Part shown: positions 39,430-50,977 of the stretch, in pieces
Layout of the letters: every line of letters begins with the position of its first letter
Position numbering within the stretch: the first letter of the stretch is position 1
NCBI RefSeq assembly: GCF_010183535.1
Contig: NC_071330.1
Span: forward strand, 5,189,717 to 5,253,716
Reading direction: 5' to 3'
DNA length: 64,000 bases
From: Caenorhabditis remanei
Taxonomy: Eukaryota; Nematoda; Chromadorea; Rhabditida; Rhabditidae
Position numbers and translations under genes: made by a program
Notes under the pieces: generated by a model
The model's database searches: none
The model's input: only the letters and a program-made list of their open reading frames with translations
Told to the model about the DNA's origin: nothing

Positions 39430-41914
39430 CTTGAAGGGCCCATTATGAGGGAACCGTTGCGAACGGGTGGAGAGGGGGACCAAAAATGAGAAAAAAGAAG
39501 AAGACGTCATCGGGGGGAGGGATTCTGGAGACATGTATGTGTTGAGTGAGAGAGAGAGACGAGGACGACGCATCTCCTTTTCCCAGAAAGTGCGGACCCC
39601 CAGACTCCGCCCATTTCAAGGACCCGTCTCTACTATTGTTATTTTGATGTGGTAGGAGGGGCACTAGGATTACTGTAGATCACGGTTCTCTTTGTTTGCC
39701 ACGTCATGGGGGTATGGGAAGAAGAGACAACGATCGAGAAGGTTCTGTCAACGACACTGTAGGGAAAACGCGCCAAAGTCACGCCAGCCTCCAATAAAAA
39801 GATCTAGAGGATCTCTCCTGCTGCGGCTCGTTCTCGTAAAACTTCAGAGTGACGGAGGAGCAGTTGGGGGCATCACAGGGATAACCAGGGAAAGAGAGAG
39901 GGCACCCACAAAAAAAATTGTGAGGGGGGTGGGGGACCATTCAGAAGTTGAAGGAGTAGAAGAATCCAGAGTGAGTGGGGGTCACATTTCAAAGAAGACA
40001 GGTGGCACTATTTTTGATCGACTCTCTCTGACTCATTTACTCACTGAGAGAGAGAGCAGAAGCCAATCGGAAGTGATCGATTTATCTTTGGGGACAGAGA
40101 GGTAGGGGGTCACACGGGATTTTGGAGAATTTGCAGAGAGAAATATTGTGGGAAATAAAGAATCTGAAAATCTAGAAAAAAGAACCAAGTTTGAGAGTAT
40201 GGGACGGAGTCAATTACTGTTCTATTTCTTCAAATTAACATATTTTCGAATTATTCAAATTCAAAACTACATTTTAGCTGTTGATAACTTTTTCGTAAGA
40301 TGCGACCCTAGAAAGTGACGGTACCGAGTTTGAGAGCATAACACACGGCTCTCAGATTTGTTCAAAATTTTTTTAAATTACGGTTTTTAGATATTACAAA
40401 ACTAGATCTACATTTTTGCAGTTGATTACTTAAGTGTACGGTGTATCCCTGGAAAGTTACGGTAGTGAGAAAGTTTAAGTAAGTAAAAACTGATCAACTT
40501 TGAGAGCGTTTCGCGCTACCAAGAACTGCATGATTATTTAAAATTGAAATGCTTTCAAATACTATAAGTATAATACTACAATACTAATACTACATTTTTG
40601 CAGTTGACAACTTTTTTGTAAGATGCGACCCTAGGAAGTTACGGAACCGAGACTGACAGTGAAATTTAAGCAAAACGTTGGCGGGGTGCCAAGGACCACC
40701 CAGTCATCAAAAATTGAAATATTTTTAAACAGTACACACTTTGGTCTTTTTTTTTGAAATTTTCATTACCGTATCAAATACAAAAATCATTTTTTGATGT
40801 CATAGTGAGGCAGTCCAACTGCTCGTCACAGTCTCATGGATTGCCTCATCGTTTTACAGTTTTGTAAACTTGTAGAATATAGTCAGGGCTAAATTTTTGT
40901 AATTAAACATTTTTTGATGGATTCACTTGTATTTGGAAAAGTGAAAGTATTTCTTTTTTAGAAACTGATCTTTGAAGACGTGTATCTCTAAAACAATAAA
41001 AACTATCAAAAAGATATCAACTACAAAAATATAGTACTAGATTTGATCTATACTCTGATTGTAATTTTTTTGAAATAGAGTTCATGAGGAAAGCGTTACA
41101 GTCACTCAAAATTGGGCACTTTCAATCAAAAGTGTATATTCTTCAATGACCTCTGAAAGTATGTTGTGGTACGGAATTTTTAAATTTTATCTGAATTTTA
41201 ACTAATCGTGTGCAATTAACTCTATATTTTCTCAAATCCATAACTCCTGCTCTCCAGATCACTACTATTCTATATAATCAAGCGAAAAAATAAACCAAGA
41301 TTTTTTTTCCTTTTTTTCAAATCCAAAGATTTGAGGATCCCAATAAAAGTAAGCCTTTTCCATCTGGAGTAGGATGAGAAGAAAATAATTAAAATCCGCT
41401 TCCCTTCTATTTGCCCCAAAATGAGATTCAGAAGATTTAGAAGAAGGAGGATAGGAAAGCAATAAATGGAATAGATGAATGAGATTCTAGTATTCAAAGG
41501 ATACCGAAAGGGTGAGGAGATTAATCAAGATTTCCAAAAAATTATAATGTTTTTGGTTTAGTGATGAGAATCAGAAGTCAGTTTGAAATGTCGCATTAAT
41601 GTCAATCCAGGGATGTTATGACTTACAGTAACTGATTCGATTTATGTAAGACTGAATAAGTAATGTTAGAATGAGATTATGCTGCACGTGTCTGGGGGGA
41701 GGTAGATGAGTTTTCAGACTTTCAGGATCCCAGACTCTGATTCTCTCTCTGTTGAAATTTCGGTGATACTTTATTATTGAACTCAATCAAACTTGTCCTA
41801 GGCATTGTTACGGTAAACTGAGACCGATGCCTTAAATTTGGACAAATGTTTTCTGTGAGCATTCACTTTTTTGTTATACTGCAGAGTAACATGTTACAAG
41901 AATTTTAATATCTA
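39430..41914. other. Noncoding region with diverged repeats
   Basis: 39430-40130 is GA-rich and includes one isolated AACGCGCCAAAGTCACGCCAGCC block at 39766-39788. 40260-40680 holds three diverged copies of a unit containing TTTTTGCAGTTGA-AACTT, TGCGACCCTAG-AAGTTACGG and TTTGAGAGC. 40790-40870 has a short hairpin TGAGGCAGTCCAACT / ATGGATTGCCTCA. 41000-41140 resembles the interior of the CAGTACC family. No gene is seen. Confidence 0.4.
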
Positions 41915-42597
41915 CAGTACCGCTCAAAAGTATATTAAGTTTTGCCTTTTTCAGTTGATAATCCCCAAATTTAAGAGTGTGTCATAGTAAAACTAACTAT
42001 TCTCATAGAATGAAGTATGCTTCTTGGTGGACCTTTTGTTATATGATGTATTCGTACATAAGTTGCAAGACGGTAAATTGCACGTATTTATTTGCCAATA
42101 TTTCGGTTTTACAACCATCTTCAGGGCTAGGTTTAACTACCTGGAAATCATAAGGTGAAATACGATAAAAAACGAATCGTACAAAAACATGGTTATCAAT
42201 CACTGCTACAAAACTAACTATGACACAAAATAAATTTTTATGAGATCAAACAGACCAAGAGTTGAGCTTCATTTTTGTAGTTGACAACTTTCTTGTACTG
42301 TCACTTCCTAGAGAGTTATGGTCATTTTAAGGTGACAGCTCAAAAAAAACAATTTTGCACTGAAAAGAGTCGATTTGAATGAGAAATTACTTCGACGATA
42401 TATAACTTGATAGGAAGCGTCCGTACAAAAAAGTTGCCAACTACAAAAACAACTACAAAAATGGAGCTCTACTTTTGATCTATAACATCCATTAAAAACC
42501 TACTTGATGGGATAATCCGTATCACCATGACACACTCTCAAAGTTGGATAATTTCAACTCAAAAAACTAAAATTTAATATACTTTTAAGCGGTACTG
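41915..42597. mobile_element. CAGTACCG palindromic element with TA flanks, copy 2
   Basis: CAGTACCGCTCAAAAGTATA at 41915 is mirrored by TATACTTTTAAGCGGTACTG ending at 42597, with TA on both sides. A 220-bp segment (about 42001-42221) is nested in the left arm between two copies of AAAACTAACTAT; it contains ATTTCGGTTTTACAACCATC. Interior blocks match copy 1. Confidence 0.7.
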
Positions 42598-42800
42598 TAA
42601 ATATATTCCAAACCTTAACAGTCAACATTCAGTAGTTTAGTATCAATGATTACGGTATGCTCAAGAAAAGGTGCTTACACCGTCACGTCAAAATGCACAC
42701 TTTTTCGACTTTTCTATAATTTCAATAGACACGTTCGCTCTTTCTTTGCAGGTGGCCTAGAAATCCAAAGATAAATTAGGAATTAGAGAATGAAGTATTT

Positions 42801-43140
42801 ACTAGGGAAGGCCTCATGGTGACCGTGGAGATATGAGACGTCACCTATATCGTTGGAAAGCTGAGAAAACGTTGATTCCAAATATATATTCAGTTTCTTT
42901 CCCTCGAGGTCTGGTATACGAGAAAAATAAGGTCAAAGTTCGGACCGTTGACAAGTCATTACCTTACCGACGTGTCAAAAAAATCGTCAACATGGTGTAG
43001 GTGGTAGTGAGGCGAATACCTCGAATACTAGTCCTCGAAGGCAAAAACTGAATATATATTTGGAATCAGCGTTTTCTCGGCTTTCCAACGATATAGGTCA
43101 CGTCCCATAACTCTACGGGAACCTGAAGGCCTTCCCTAGT
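42801..43140. repeat. ACTAGGGAAGGCC palindrome, copy 1
   Basis: ACTAGGGAAGGCCT at 42801 is mirrored by GGCCTTCCCTAGT ending at 43140. Interior blocks are GATATGAGACGTCACCTATA, CGTTGGAAAGCTGAGAAAAC, CCAAATATATATTCAGTTT and their inverses. Related copies are at 45450-45655, 45863-46480 (ends only) and 49634-50039. Confidence 0.7.
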
Positions 43141-44699
43141 TAGTCAAACAGAAAAGTTAGATCTGCATATTTCGACACGAGTGGATTCTTATTGCTGCTT
43201 CGAAAAAGTTACCTAAGTACAGATGGATTGGCCAGTGAAATATGGGAAACTTTTAGAGATTCATGTTTAAAAGTGTTACATATTTTCTGAGCCTATTTCC
43301 TTTAAGCTGATTTCCAGCGCTTTCAAGTGACAGACGGTATCGTACAACCGATCAAACCCACTAAGAAATGTTCGGACCTCAATTCTATAAAATTATTTCC
43401 AGCAGATGGGAATATTCTTCGAAAATCAATCAATATTTTGTCATTTTATAACTTTTTGCCATCTCGTCAGAGACCTTGCGCTTTTATTCCATGATTTACG
43501 GTATTCCCGTTTTTCTCTATATCTCAGATACTAAATTATTCTCCATGTTTTAATTACTATCAATTTTCAGCCAGAAATTCTAGTCGAACTTATTAATCTC
43601 TTTTTCAAATTTTGTTTAGAACCCTAAGGGTTCCGCCCCTTTTTTACACTACCTTGTTTCTATAGTAACCACTCTCAAGACACTTTTTCAAAGGGGCGGA
43701 GTCAGGAAGTACAATGACACTATGTATCCTGATGGCTGACCCCCATAAATCACGCACATCAAGAAACAGATCCCCCGTTAGACACAAAGAAGTCGCGCTA
43801 AATTTGAATTTTTTGGGGAAATAAATGGAAGAATCCGCGGCGTATCGACGTCATCACGAGAGAGAATCAGAGAAAAAGTTGTTCAGTGACTACTCTCTCT
43901 CTCCCATGGCGCCCTTCTCTTTCAACTGTCGACCACACAAAGGGACACATGACAAATAGTAGTGTCATACGGTATGGAGATAGATAGAGTCTTCGAAGAG
44001 ACGCAGACACTCGGGGCCCCTCACAAAAAGTTGGCGCCGCGCCAAGAGCGTATGGTTAGGAAAGAAACTGAGGTTTCTGGGGGCGATGTGTTCCGCGCAC
44101 AGGGGAAGAAATAGTATGGGGATGAGCGGAGAGTTGGGAGAGAAAGAGAGAAAGAGATTGGACAAATAGACGGGCGGCCCCATGATCAAAGACGAAGTGG
44201 AGAATATGTATTGGAATAAAAGGGGAAGTTTTTTTTGTATGTAGTGGAGAGTGGAAATGTTGCAATTTGTTGGGAAAAACGTGGAAGTCATTGTGATGAT
44301 AACGGCCAGGAAATGATAAGACAACAATTGTTTGTCGATTTCTTTTAGATGTTGCGAAAAGTTATTCAAGAAGAGACAAAAACTAGAGAATGCGGGGAAA
44401 AAAGACTATCGGTGTGGCGGTTTGTCCAGAAATTTTAAGAGTTGAAGGGGTCAAGAGACAAACGTAAAATGAAATGCTCAACTTTGACAGAGAGCCATGG
44501 AACCTAGATTCGATGTTCCTATTTTATTTTATTCTTGTAGATCAACTCTAGATCATCATTTTTGAAGTTGGCAACTTTCTTATAGGAGTCATCCCTGAAA
44601 GTTGAGAAGCAATAAAAATTTTTGGCTTCTTTTAGTCTAAAGTATCCGATTTTAGCGTACTGTACCAATTACAGAGATAGACGTATTTATTTGAGTTTT
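43141..44699. other. Noncoding region with X-box-like site
   Basis: Mostly AT-rich DNA, changing at about 43610-44200 to a more GC-balanced stretch with two GGGGCGGAG / CTCCGCCCC-like boxes, CTCTCTCTCTCCC and a GGCGCCGCGCC tract at 44032. This looks like a promoter or CpG-richer regulatory region, but no adjoining coding exon was found on either strand. Confidence 0.35.
43656..43669. promoter_or_regulatory. X-box consensus (RFX/DAF-19 type)
   Basis: GTTTCTATAGTAAC matches the nematode X-box consensus RYYNYY-WW-RRNRAC at all positions. X-boxes normally lie within about 250 bp of the start of ciliary genes. No gene start is visible nearby, so it may be coincidental. Confidence 0.3.
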
Positions 44700-45115
44700 G
44701 GCATGTCATATTTTGCTTTTTTTTAGTTGAACATGTTCAACTTTGAGAGTGTGTCATAGTAAAACTAACTGTCATACAAAATAACTTTTTTTATGAGATG
44801 GAACAGACCTAGAGTAGAACTCAATTTTTGTAGTTATCAACTTTTTTGTACGGACACTCCCTAGAGAGTTATGGTCATTTTGAGTGGACAGCTCAAAAAT
44901 CGCACTATTTTGCACTGAAATAAGACGATTTGAGGGGTACCATGCTAGGGAGTGTTCGTACAAAAAAGTTGTTAACTACAAAAATGAAGTTCTATTCTTC
45001 GTCTATTTGGTCCCATAAAAAGCTATTTTGTGGGACAGTTAGTTTTACCATCTCACACTCTTAAAGTTGGGCATTTTCAACTGAAAGAGGCAAAATATGA
45101 AATATTTTTGACCAC
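44700..45115. repeat. CAGTACC-family element, copy 3 (decayed ends)
   Basis: TTCAACTTTGAGAGTGTGTC, ATAGTAAAACTAACTGTC, TTTTTGTAGTTATCAACTTT and TACGGACACTCCCTAG at 44730-44870 are mirrored at 44945-45085. The CAGTACCGGCC ends are lost or diverged (CGTACTGTACC at 44658). Confidence 0.6.
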
Positions 45116-45449
45116 TGATCTTTATTTTTGTACGGATCCTCTCTTTAAAATTATTGCGAGAGACATCAGGTACCCAGTTTGGACGGTCCCTTTTTTGATT
45201 AGTTATCAAAAAGTTGTCTACAAAAACACAGCTTAAAGTTCGATATATCAAAAATGTTTACATTCAAGGAAATAAAAACATTTCTTGATACGGTAGCACG
45301 CCCTTCAAGTTGGGCGCATGTCAAGAAAGATTCGGACAGTCAAATTTATAGTGTCCTTCCTAAAATGGGACTTATAACGTTGCAAGGTCCACTTGTGAGA
45401 AAAAAGTTGTTAACCCAAAAAGTTATAGTGGATAGGTAGATTTGTACTA

Positions 45450-45655
45450 ACTAGGGAAGGTCATGGACTAAGCCTGGAGTTATGAGACGTATATCATTCG
45501 CAAGCTGGGAAAACGCTGATACCTCGTTTTTCTCGAATACTAGGCCTCGAGGGCAAAAAATGAATATATATTTGAAATCAGCGTTTTCCAAGCTTTCCAA
45601 CGATATAAGTCTCGTCCCATAACTCCAAACTGACTCCATGACTTTTCCCCCTTCC
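45450..45655. repeat. ACTAGGGAAGG palindrome, copy 2 (shorter)
   Basis: ACTAGGGAAGGTCATGGACT (45450) faces CCATGACTTTTCCCCCTTCC (45636-45655). TTGAAATCAGCGTTTTCC and GATATAAGTCTCGTCCCATA match copies 1 and 4. The left arm is partly deleted. Confidence 0.55.
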
Positions 45656-45862
45656 TACTTGACTCCGATGTCAGCCTACATACCCATATATGTCAGGATC
45701 TAGAAAAACTATCACAAAATATGTACCCACATCAACAATTACATAATACTTTTTATATGTTTAACGTTGACAACTTTCTGATACCTTTTTTCAGATCTTG
45801 AAATACAATGGTGAAAAGAGAACGCAGAGCCTGCCTCTCTCGGTACCTACCTTGAATAGCTA

Positions 45863-46480
45863 ACTAGGGAAGGATCCCGAGTCGAGATGGAGTTACAGGT
45901 CGAGATATATATCACTAGAACGGAAATTTTGCGCTGATTTCAAATCTGTAGTCCAATTTTGCAAAACTATTCTTTGAAAAAAGTTATTTGCGTTTTTGTG
46001 GCTTTTCAGTGCAAAAATGAGCATTTTCGAGACTCCCAAAGATAACTTTTTTTCTAATTTTTTTCAAATTGTTTTGTGCTGAACGTATGATTACGGATGT
46101 AAAGATGATTTTGGCATAGTTTAATTTCAAAATTTATTTTCAGAAAAATTTTTGTAGAGTTTCTTAAATGTTCAATAATGACGCATCTACAAAAAATTTG
46201 TTTGAAAATTTTCTGAAGTTCCAACACAAACAATACAAACTACATGATTGGAAATACACGTATAACACAAAAAAATTTGAAAAAAATGAGAAAAAAGTTA
46301 TTTTTGAGAGTCTCGAAAATGCTCATTTTTGCACTGAAAAGCCACAAAAACGCAAATAACTTTTTTCAAAGAATAGTTTTGCAAAATTGGACTACAGATT
46401 TGAAATCAGCGCAAAATTTCCGTTCTAGTGATATATATCTCGACCTGTAACTCCATCTCGACTCGGGATCGTTCCCTAGT
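45863..46480. repeat. Palindrome with ACTAGGGAAGGATCC ends
   Basis: ACTAGGGAAGGATCCCGAGTC at the left is mirrored by GACTCGGGATCGTTCCCTAGT. Arms of about 220 bp contain TCGAGATATATATCACTAGA, AGTCCAATTTTGCAAAACTA and GTGGCTTTTCAGTGCAAAA with inverses. The ends match the ACTAGGGAAGG family but the interior is different, suggesting related element ends with swapped interiors. Confidence 0.65.
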
Positions 46481-46489
46481 AAGAACCTA

Positions 46490-47590
46490 GAGCCCCTATT
46501 AGAAAATTGTCAACTTTAAAAGTAAATCTACCTTAATTAAAACATTTCATAATCATAACATATATTTCTAACGCATTTACAACCCCACAAAGTTCCCACC
46601 TATTATTAGCACTAAAATAACAATCATCATAATAAAAACATGCTAGTATATGTATACTTGTACTCGTTTCTCTCTTCTTCACATTCCTTCCGCTCTTATC
46701 TCTCTTTTTGTCCCTCTCTCTCTCTAGTGGGTCAACTTATTATCATTTGTCTTCTTTTGTATTTGACCAAAAACCATGAGAGAGGGCACGCTCCATTGAA
46801 AAGACAAAACTAGGTTATTGGGAAGAGCGAAGACAACTGTCTGATATCAATTTATAATAAAAGAAAATGATGGAAAAAAAGATCTAGTATAGGGTGTGGT
46901 TGACCTTTTTTGACGGACAACGCAGAAACAAGGTGTTTTTAGAAGAACACGTCAAAAACAACATAGACTTTTGAATCAGGGATATGAAGACATCCGGACA
47001 TGCTGACATATTTCAGAATCTGTCTAAGGAGCAAGTTGGACAAACCGACACACAGACAGGTTTACAGACTTTTTTCGCTGAACGCGTCTAAGGTACGCCA
47101 GCTACGATGTGATCATTCGAGAGACAAAGGAAGCAGGGAAAGAAGGGAAATTTGAGAAACCCCAAATTTGAAATGTGTTGTTTGACCGTTTAGGATATTT
47201 TAAAAGTCCGTGCCGCGCCAGAAGATATGTGGACATCCGGACATTTGGATAGACAGACAGACCGATAGACATGAGATAGGAGCATGAGACATCCGGAAAC
47301 ACAGAGATTAGGACATCCAAAAGCTCTGAAAATAGCTTCACCATCAGATGAGAAATTCTTTATTTTCGAAATTATACAAGATTTAGGATCTGAATAGAAA
47401 TGGACATCTGGAAAAACACAAAGACAGACATCCACACATTTGTAACATCTATGTTTTAAATGGTTTCAAATAGTTTGAATTCTGGCGTTTTGAAACTACG
47501 AGAATTAGAAACCAGACATTTTATAATTGTTTAACTTTGAACATGAGTCTCAGAATGCCTCAGAATACCTAGAATCATAATTACGCAAAT
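46490..47590. repeat. AT-rich DNA followed by minisatellite and one GCGTC-GTACGCCAGC block
   Basis: 46490-46970 is AT-rich with a CTCTCTCTCTCTAGTGGGTC stretch. 46985-47060, 47220-47300 and 47400-47440 carry GGACATCCGGACA / ACACAGACAGAC units. GAACGCGTCTAAGGTACGCCAGC at 47080-47102 is a single member of the CTGGCGTGCC family. No gene is seen. Confidence 0.5.
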
Positions 47591-47888
47591 TTTTAAAGCA
47601 GTTCATTCATCTCTGAAAACTCCCAAGAAAGTTACGTATCGACAAAGTTATTTCTACCTCAAATCGACCAATTTCAGTGCAAAAAGCGCGATTTTTGAGC
47701 AGCTGCCGTCTTAAAATGACCATAACTCTCTAGGAAGTAACTGTGCAAAAAAGTTGTCAACTACAAAAATAGAGTTCTACTCTTAGTCTGTTCGATCCCA
47801 TAAAAATGTATTTTGTGGAACAGTTAGTTTTACCATGACACACCCTCAAAGTTGGGCATTTTCAACAGAAAAAATATGATAACTTTTT
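47590..47888. repeat. CAGTACC-family half element
   Basis: Only the right arm is present: TTTCAGTGCAAAAAGCGCGA, CTCTCTAGGAAGTAACTGTG, GTTGTCAACTACAAAAATAG, ACAGTTAGTTTTACCATGAC and TTTTTGGCCGGTACTG followed by TA. It lies 136 bp beyond the collagen stop, in its 3' flank. Confidence 0.6.
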
Positions 47889-48023
47889 GGCCGGTACTGT
47901 ATATTTTGTAAGTTTCTTGTCTTCTTGTCGTCATGGAGCTAACTCAGCGCTTAAACAAAACTAGAATGAAAAATGACTTTATTAAAGGAACAAAGTCCAA
48001 AAAATAAGTTAATCCATTGAGAT

Positions 48024-49000
48024 TTAGTGTCTCTTGGCCTTTCTGTATCCTCCGTTTTGGGAAGCTGCTGGTGGCTCGTGGACACTTTCGGTCTTCGAGT
48101 CGCGGCGAGCTGGGCATGGACAGTAGTTGGCGTCCTTTCCTGCAAGAGAATGAGAAAATTAATAAGAGAAAGAAAATGTTTAAGAAAGTTGAACTCACCA
48201 ACAGCTCCTGGCTCTCCAGCCTTTCCTGGTTGTCCTGGATAGGCATCTCTTCCGTTGGCTCCTGGAGTTCCCTCTGGTCCCTTTGGTCCCTCCTCTCCGT
48301 CCTTTCCTGGCTCTCCGTGCTTTCCTGGAAGTCCTGGTTGTCCCAACCATCCTGGCTCTCCTGGCTGTCCTTGTGCTCCTGGGAAGTAGGCGGTTCCTGG
48401 CATACCGTCTGGTCCATCTGCTCCATCGAATCCCTTTGGTCCCTGAGCTCCCTTGTCTCCTTGAACTCCTTGTGGTCCTGGTTGTCCATCGTCTCCAGAT
48501 GGTCCGCATGGTCCGACGACTCCGGCGAATCCTTGGTTTCCGACTGGTCCTTGTGGTCCTGGTGGTCCGGCTGGTCCAGCTGGGCAGTTGATGCATCCTC
48601 CTGGAATGTGATGGACGGCGGCAAGAGAGATTCCGGTGGCTCCGGTACGTCCGAGGTCTCCTGGCTGTCCTTCGTCTCCACGCTTTCCTGGAAGTCCTGG
48701 TGGTCCTGGTGGTCCAGCTGGGCATCCTTGGGAGTTGCTATCACAATTACACATTCCAGGGTAGACGAATCTCTTGGAACGGAAAATCGATGGCATCACA
48801 TTCTCGGTCTCTCCGGTTGGAGATTGAAGAATCAGAAGACGTTGCCACGTGTCATCGGCAAGAACCTTGAACTCATCGACACGTCCCTCGACTTCACTGC
48901 GAAGAGAGTTGATATCAGACACGATATGACTGATTGAGAAGAGGGAAGAGAGAACGCCGACGAGGCACAACGAGGCGCCGATGTAACCGATTGTAGACAT
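48024..49000 (-). CDS. col-90: Cuticle collagen (COL-90-like)
   Basis: Secreted nematode cuticular collagen, a structural trimer subunit of the exoskeleton. Exons 49000-48199 and 48139-48024, 305 aa. The N-terminal membrane segment ([18 protein letters not shown], about residues 6-24) is followed by the Nem_col_N homology region ([20 protein letters not shown]). A furin-like site FRSKR lies near residue 76, then the NC1 Cys cluster [10 protein letters not shown], a short Gly-X-Y block ([16 protein letters not shown]), the break [10 protein letters not shown], the long Gly-X-Y domains, and a C-terminal CPCP plus basic tail. One 59-bp intron. Cys spacing and architecture are those of the col/dpy-type family; the symbol rests on remembered synteny with kle-2 and is less certain. 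A TATA box lies 48 bp upstream. Confidence 0.85.
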
Positions 49001-49047
49001 CTTGAATTGTTGAATTCAGATGAATACTCAATATTCCCCTCCTCTCC

Positions 49048-49055
49048 TTTTTATA
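49048..49055 (-). promoter_or_regulatory. TATA box of collagen gene
   Basis: Minus strand TATAAAAA, 48-55 bp before the ATG at 49000. Collagen genes in Caenorhabditis typically have a TATA box close to a short leader. Confidence 0.65.
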
Positions 49056-49633
49056 CTCCTTCTCGATAGGTCGTCGAAAGACGAAAAAACTTGATCCGGT
49101 GGGTGCGGCGAGGGGGAGAAAAAAAACCGAAAAAAATCACCGACAAACAGTTTTTTTGCCTTCCTTATTCCAATTGGAATGATGTTTTTAATGGGTATGA
49201 TTGATGGAGATGAGTGGGTGATTAGTGGAATAATTTATGAAATAATTAAGAATTGGAATTGGGTTAACAGGAAAGGGAATGATAGAGAAGACAGGTTGGA
49301 AGTGCTGAGCAAGGAAAAGTGGTGTCGAAATGTCATGGTTTCAAAACGGCTCGGTTTCGAAACTTATCGAAACATTTCGGAACCCCAAATTTTAGACAGT
49401 TCAGCCTGTTTCTAGCCAACAGACTCTATCCACGTACAGTATTAGCCCAAAATTACGAAATAGTGGAGCAAGCCAGAGAGGTATTTTTAGTACATATTAA
49501 GGTTATAGTTTCAGTCAAAACTTAGACATCAAGTTGGACTTTCGGAAGAATGCCCCAGTGACTTGTGTTTTGTAGATTTCTAGTTGACCCTTTTGTACAT
49601 GAATTTTTGAGAAAGTTCTAGCACAGAAACAAT

Positions 49634-50039
49634 TAGGATTATTAGTACCGATCACACTAACTAGGGAAGGCCCTCGAGTCAGTGTGGAGATATGGGACGT
49701 GACTTATATTGTTGGAAAGCTGAGAAAACGCTGATTCCAAATATATATTCAGTTTTTGCTCTCGAGGCCTGGTATTCGAGAAAAACGAGGTCAAAGTTTA
49801 GACCCCTGGCAAGTCATTACCTTCCTGACGTGTTAAAAATATCGGCAGCGTGGTAATGACTTGCCAGGGGTCTAAACTTTGACCTCGTTTTTCTCGAATA
49901 CCAGGCCTCGAGAGCAAAAACTGAATATATATTTGGAATCATCGTTTTCTCAGCTTTCCAACGATATAAGTCACGTCCCATATCTCCACACTGACTCGAG
50001 GGCCTTCCCTAGTTAGTGTGATCGGTACTAATAATCCTA
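49634..50039. repeat. ACTAGGGAAGGCC palindrome, copy 4, near-perfect
   Basis: TAGGATTATTAGTACCGATC at 49633 is mirrored by GATCGGTACTAATAATCCTA ending at 50040. The arms, about 185 bp, are almost identical through ACTAGGGAAGGCCCTCGAGT, GAAAACGCTGATTCCAAATA and CTGGCAAGTCATTACC, around a loop of about 25 bp (GACGTGTTAAAAATATCGGC). Arm identity extends outside the family end, so the flanks were duplicated with it. Confidence 0.75.
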
Positions 50040-50977
50040 TCTTGTCTTTGAAAATTCGGACCAACGAATCTTATCTGAAAAGACTTTATGAGTGAAATTT
50101 CGTTTGTCACATTTTCACTTCCACTAGAATTTTTTGTAGTCGACCCGCTTTAAGCTCATACCAGTTCTCAAGATAGTTTTGTCGTAAGAAAAATAGTCAA
50201 ATAATGTTTTGAGAGTTGCGAATGGATTTCAACCCAATAAAGAACAAGATTAGTGAAATTTCAGACATCTGAAATTGAAATGTTCTGTGTCCAGCTTTCC
50301 CACAATTTTGAAATTTTAGTTTGACTGAGCTTATTCCATAATTAGACAATTCATTCCTCTTACAGTACTCTTAATCCACGTTTCTTTCCGAAACATTTCG
50401 AAATTCCATCCACATCCTTATCTGATTTTTTCTCCGCTTTCACCGATGAACAGAGGGGAAAGTGCGAAAAAACCTGTATTTTTTCATCTTCTTTTTCTTT
50501 TTCACGGTCATCCCTTTTTTTTCTTCCGTCGACTAACCGAACATCAGAAGACCACCCTGGGAATGTTCTAGCTGACGTCGTGTCTGATGATCCCCTCCGC
50601 ATCTGAAGATCTTATGAAAAGTACATTCGAGTGATTTATTGAGAAAAGTTAAAATAAAGGATAGATATTTTATGATCTCATTCCGAATAAATCCAGTTTT
50701 TCAAGTATCAGAGTGATAATAAAAGGGCAATTATCAGGTTTAAAACAACATTCCGATTGAAATATTATGTACGTTGGTGGGATGGAGTGTTTAGTCTGTG
50801 TGTGTGTGTATAGATGTCCGGATGTCCAAGCCGAGACATACAATAAGCGCACAAATTAATAGAAATCAGTAATTTCTGAAAACGGATGTCGAAGGATAGA
50901 AAATCAGAAGCAGCAAAATCTTGAGTCACTCGATCCACGAAGAACGTGTAACTCAAATCAAGGCCTTTATAGTTATA
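50040..50977. other. Intergenic, no gene seen
   Basis: AT-rich DNA with two short minisatellite-like phrases (GTCTGTGTGTGTGTATAGATG / TCCGGATGTCC at 50790-50830). Open frames here have no family features. Confidence 0.35.

Noticed and set aside
48017..48937. 306-codon plus-strand open frame, rich in Trp, Ser and Leu
   Set aside because: It is the antisense shadow of the collagen Gly-X-Y repeats (GGTCCT-type codons read backwards); the minus strand has the real gene with splice sites and TATA box.
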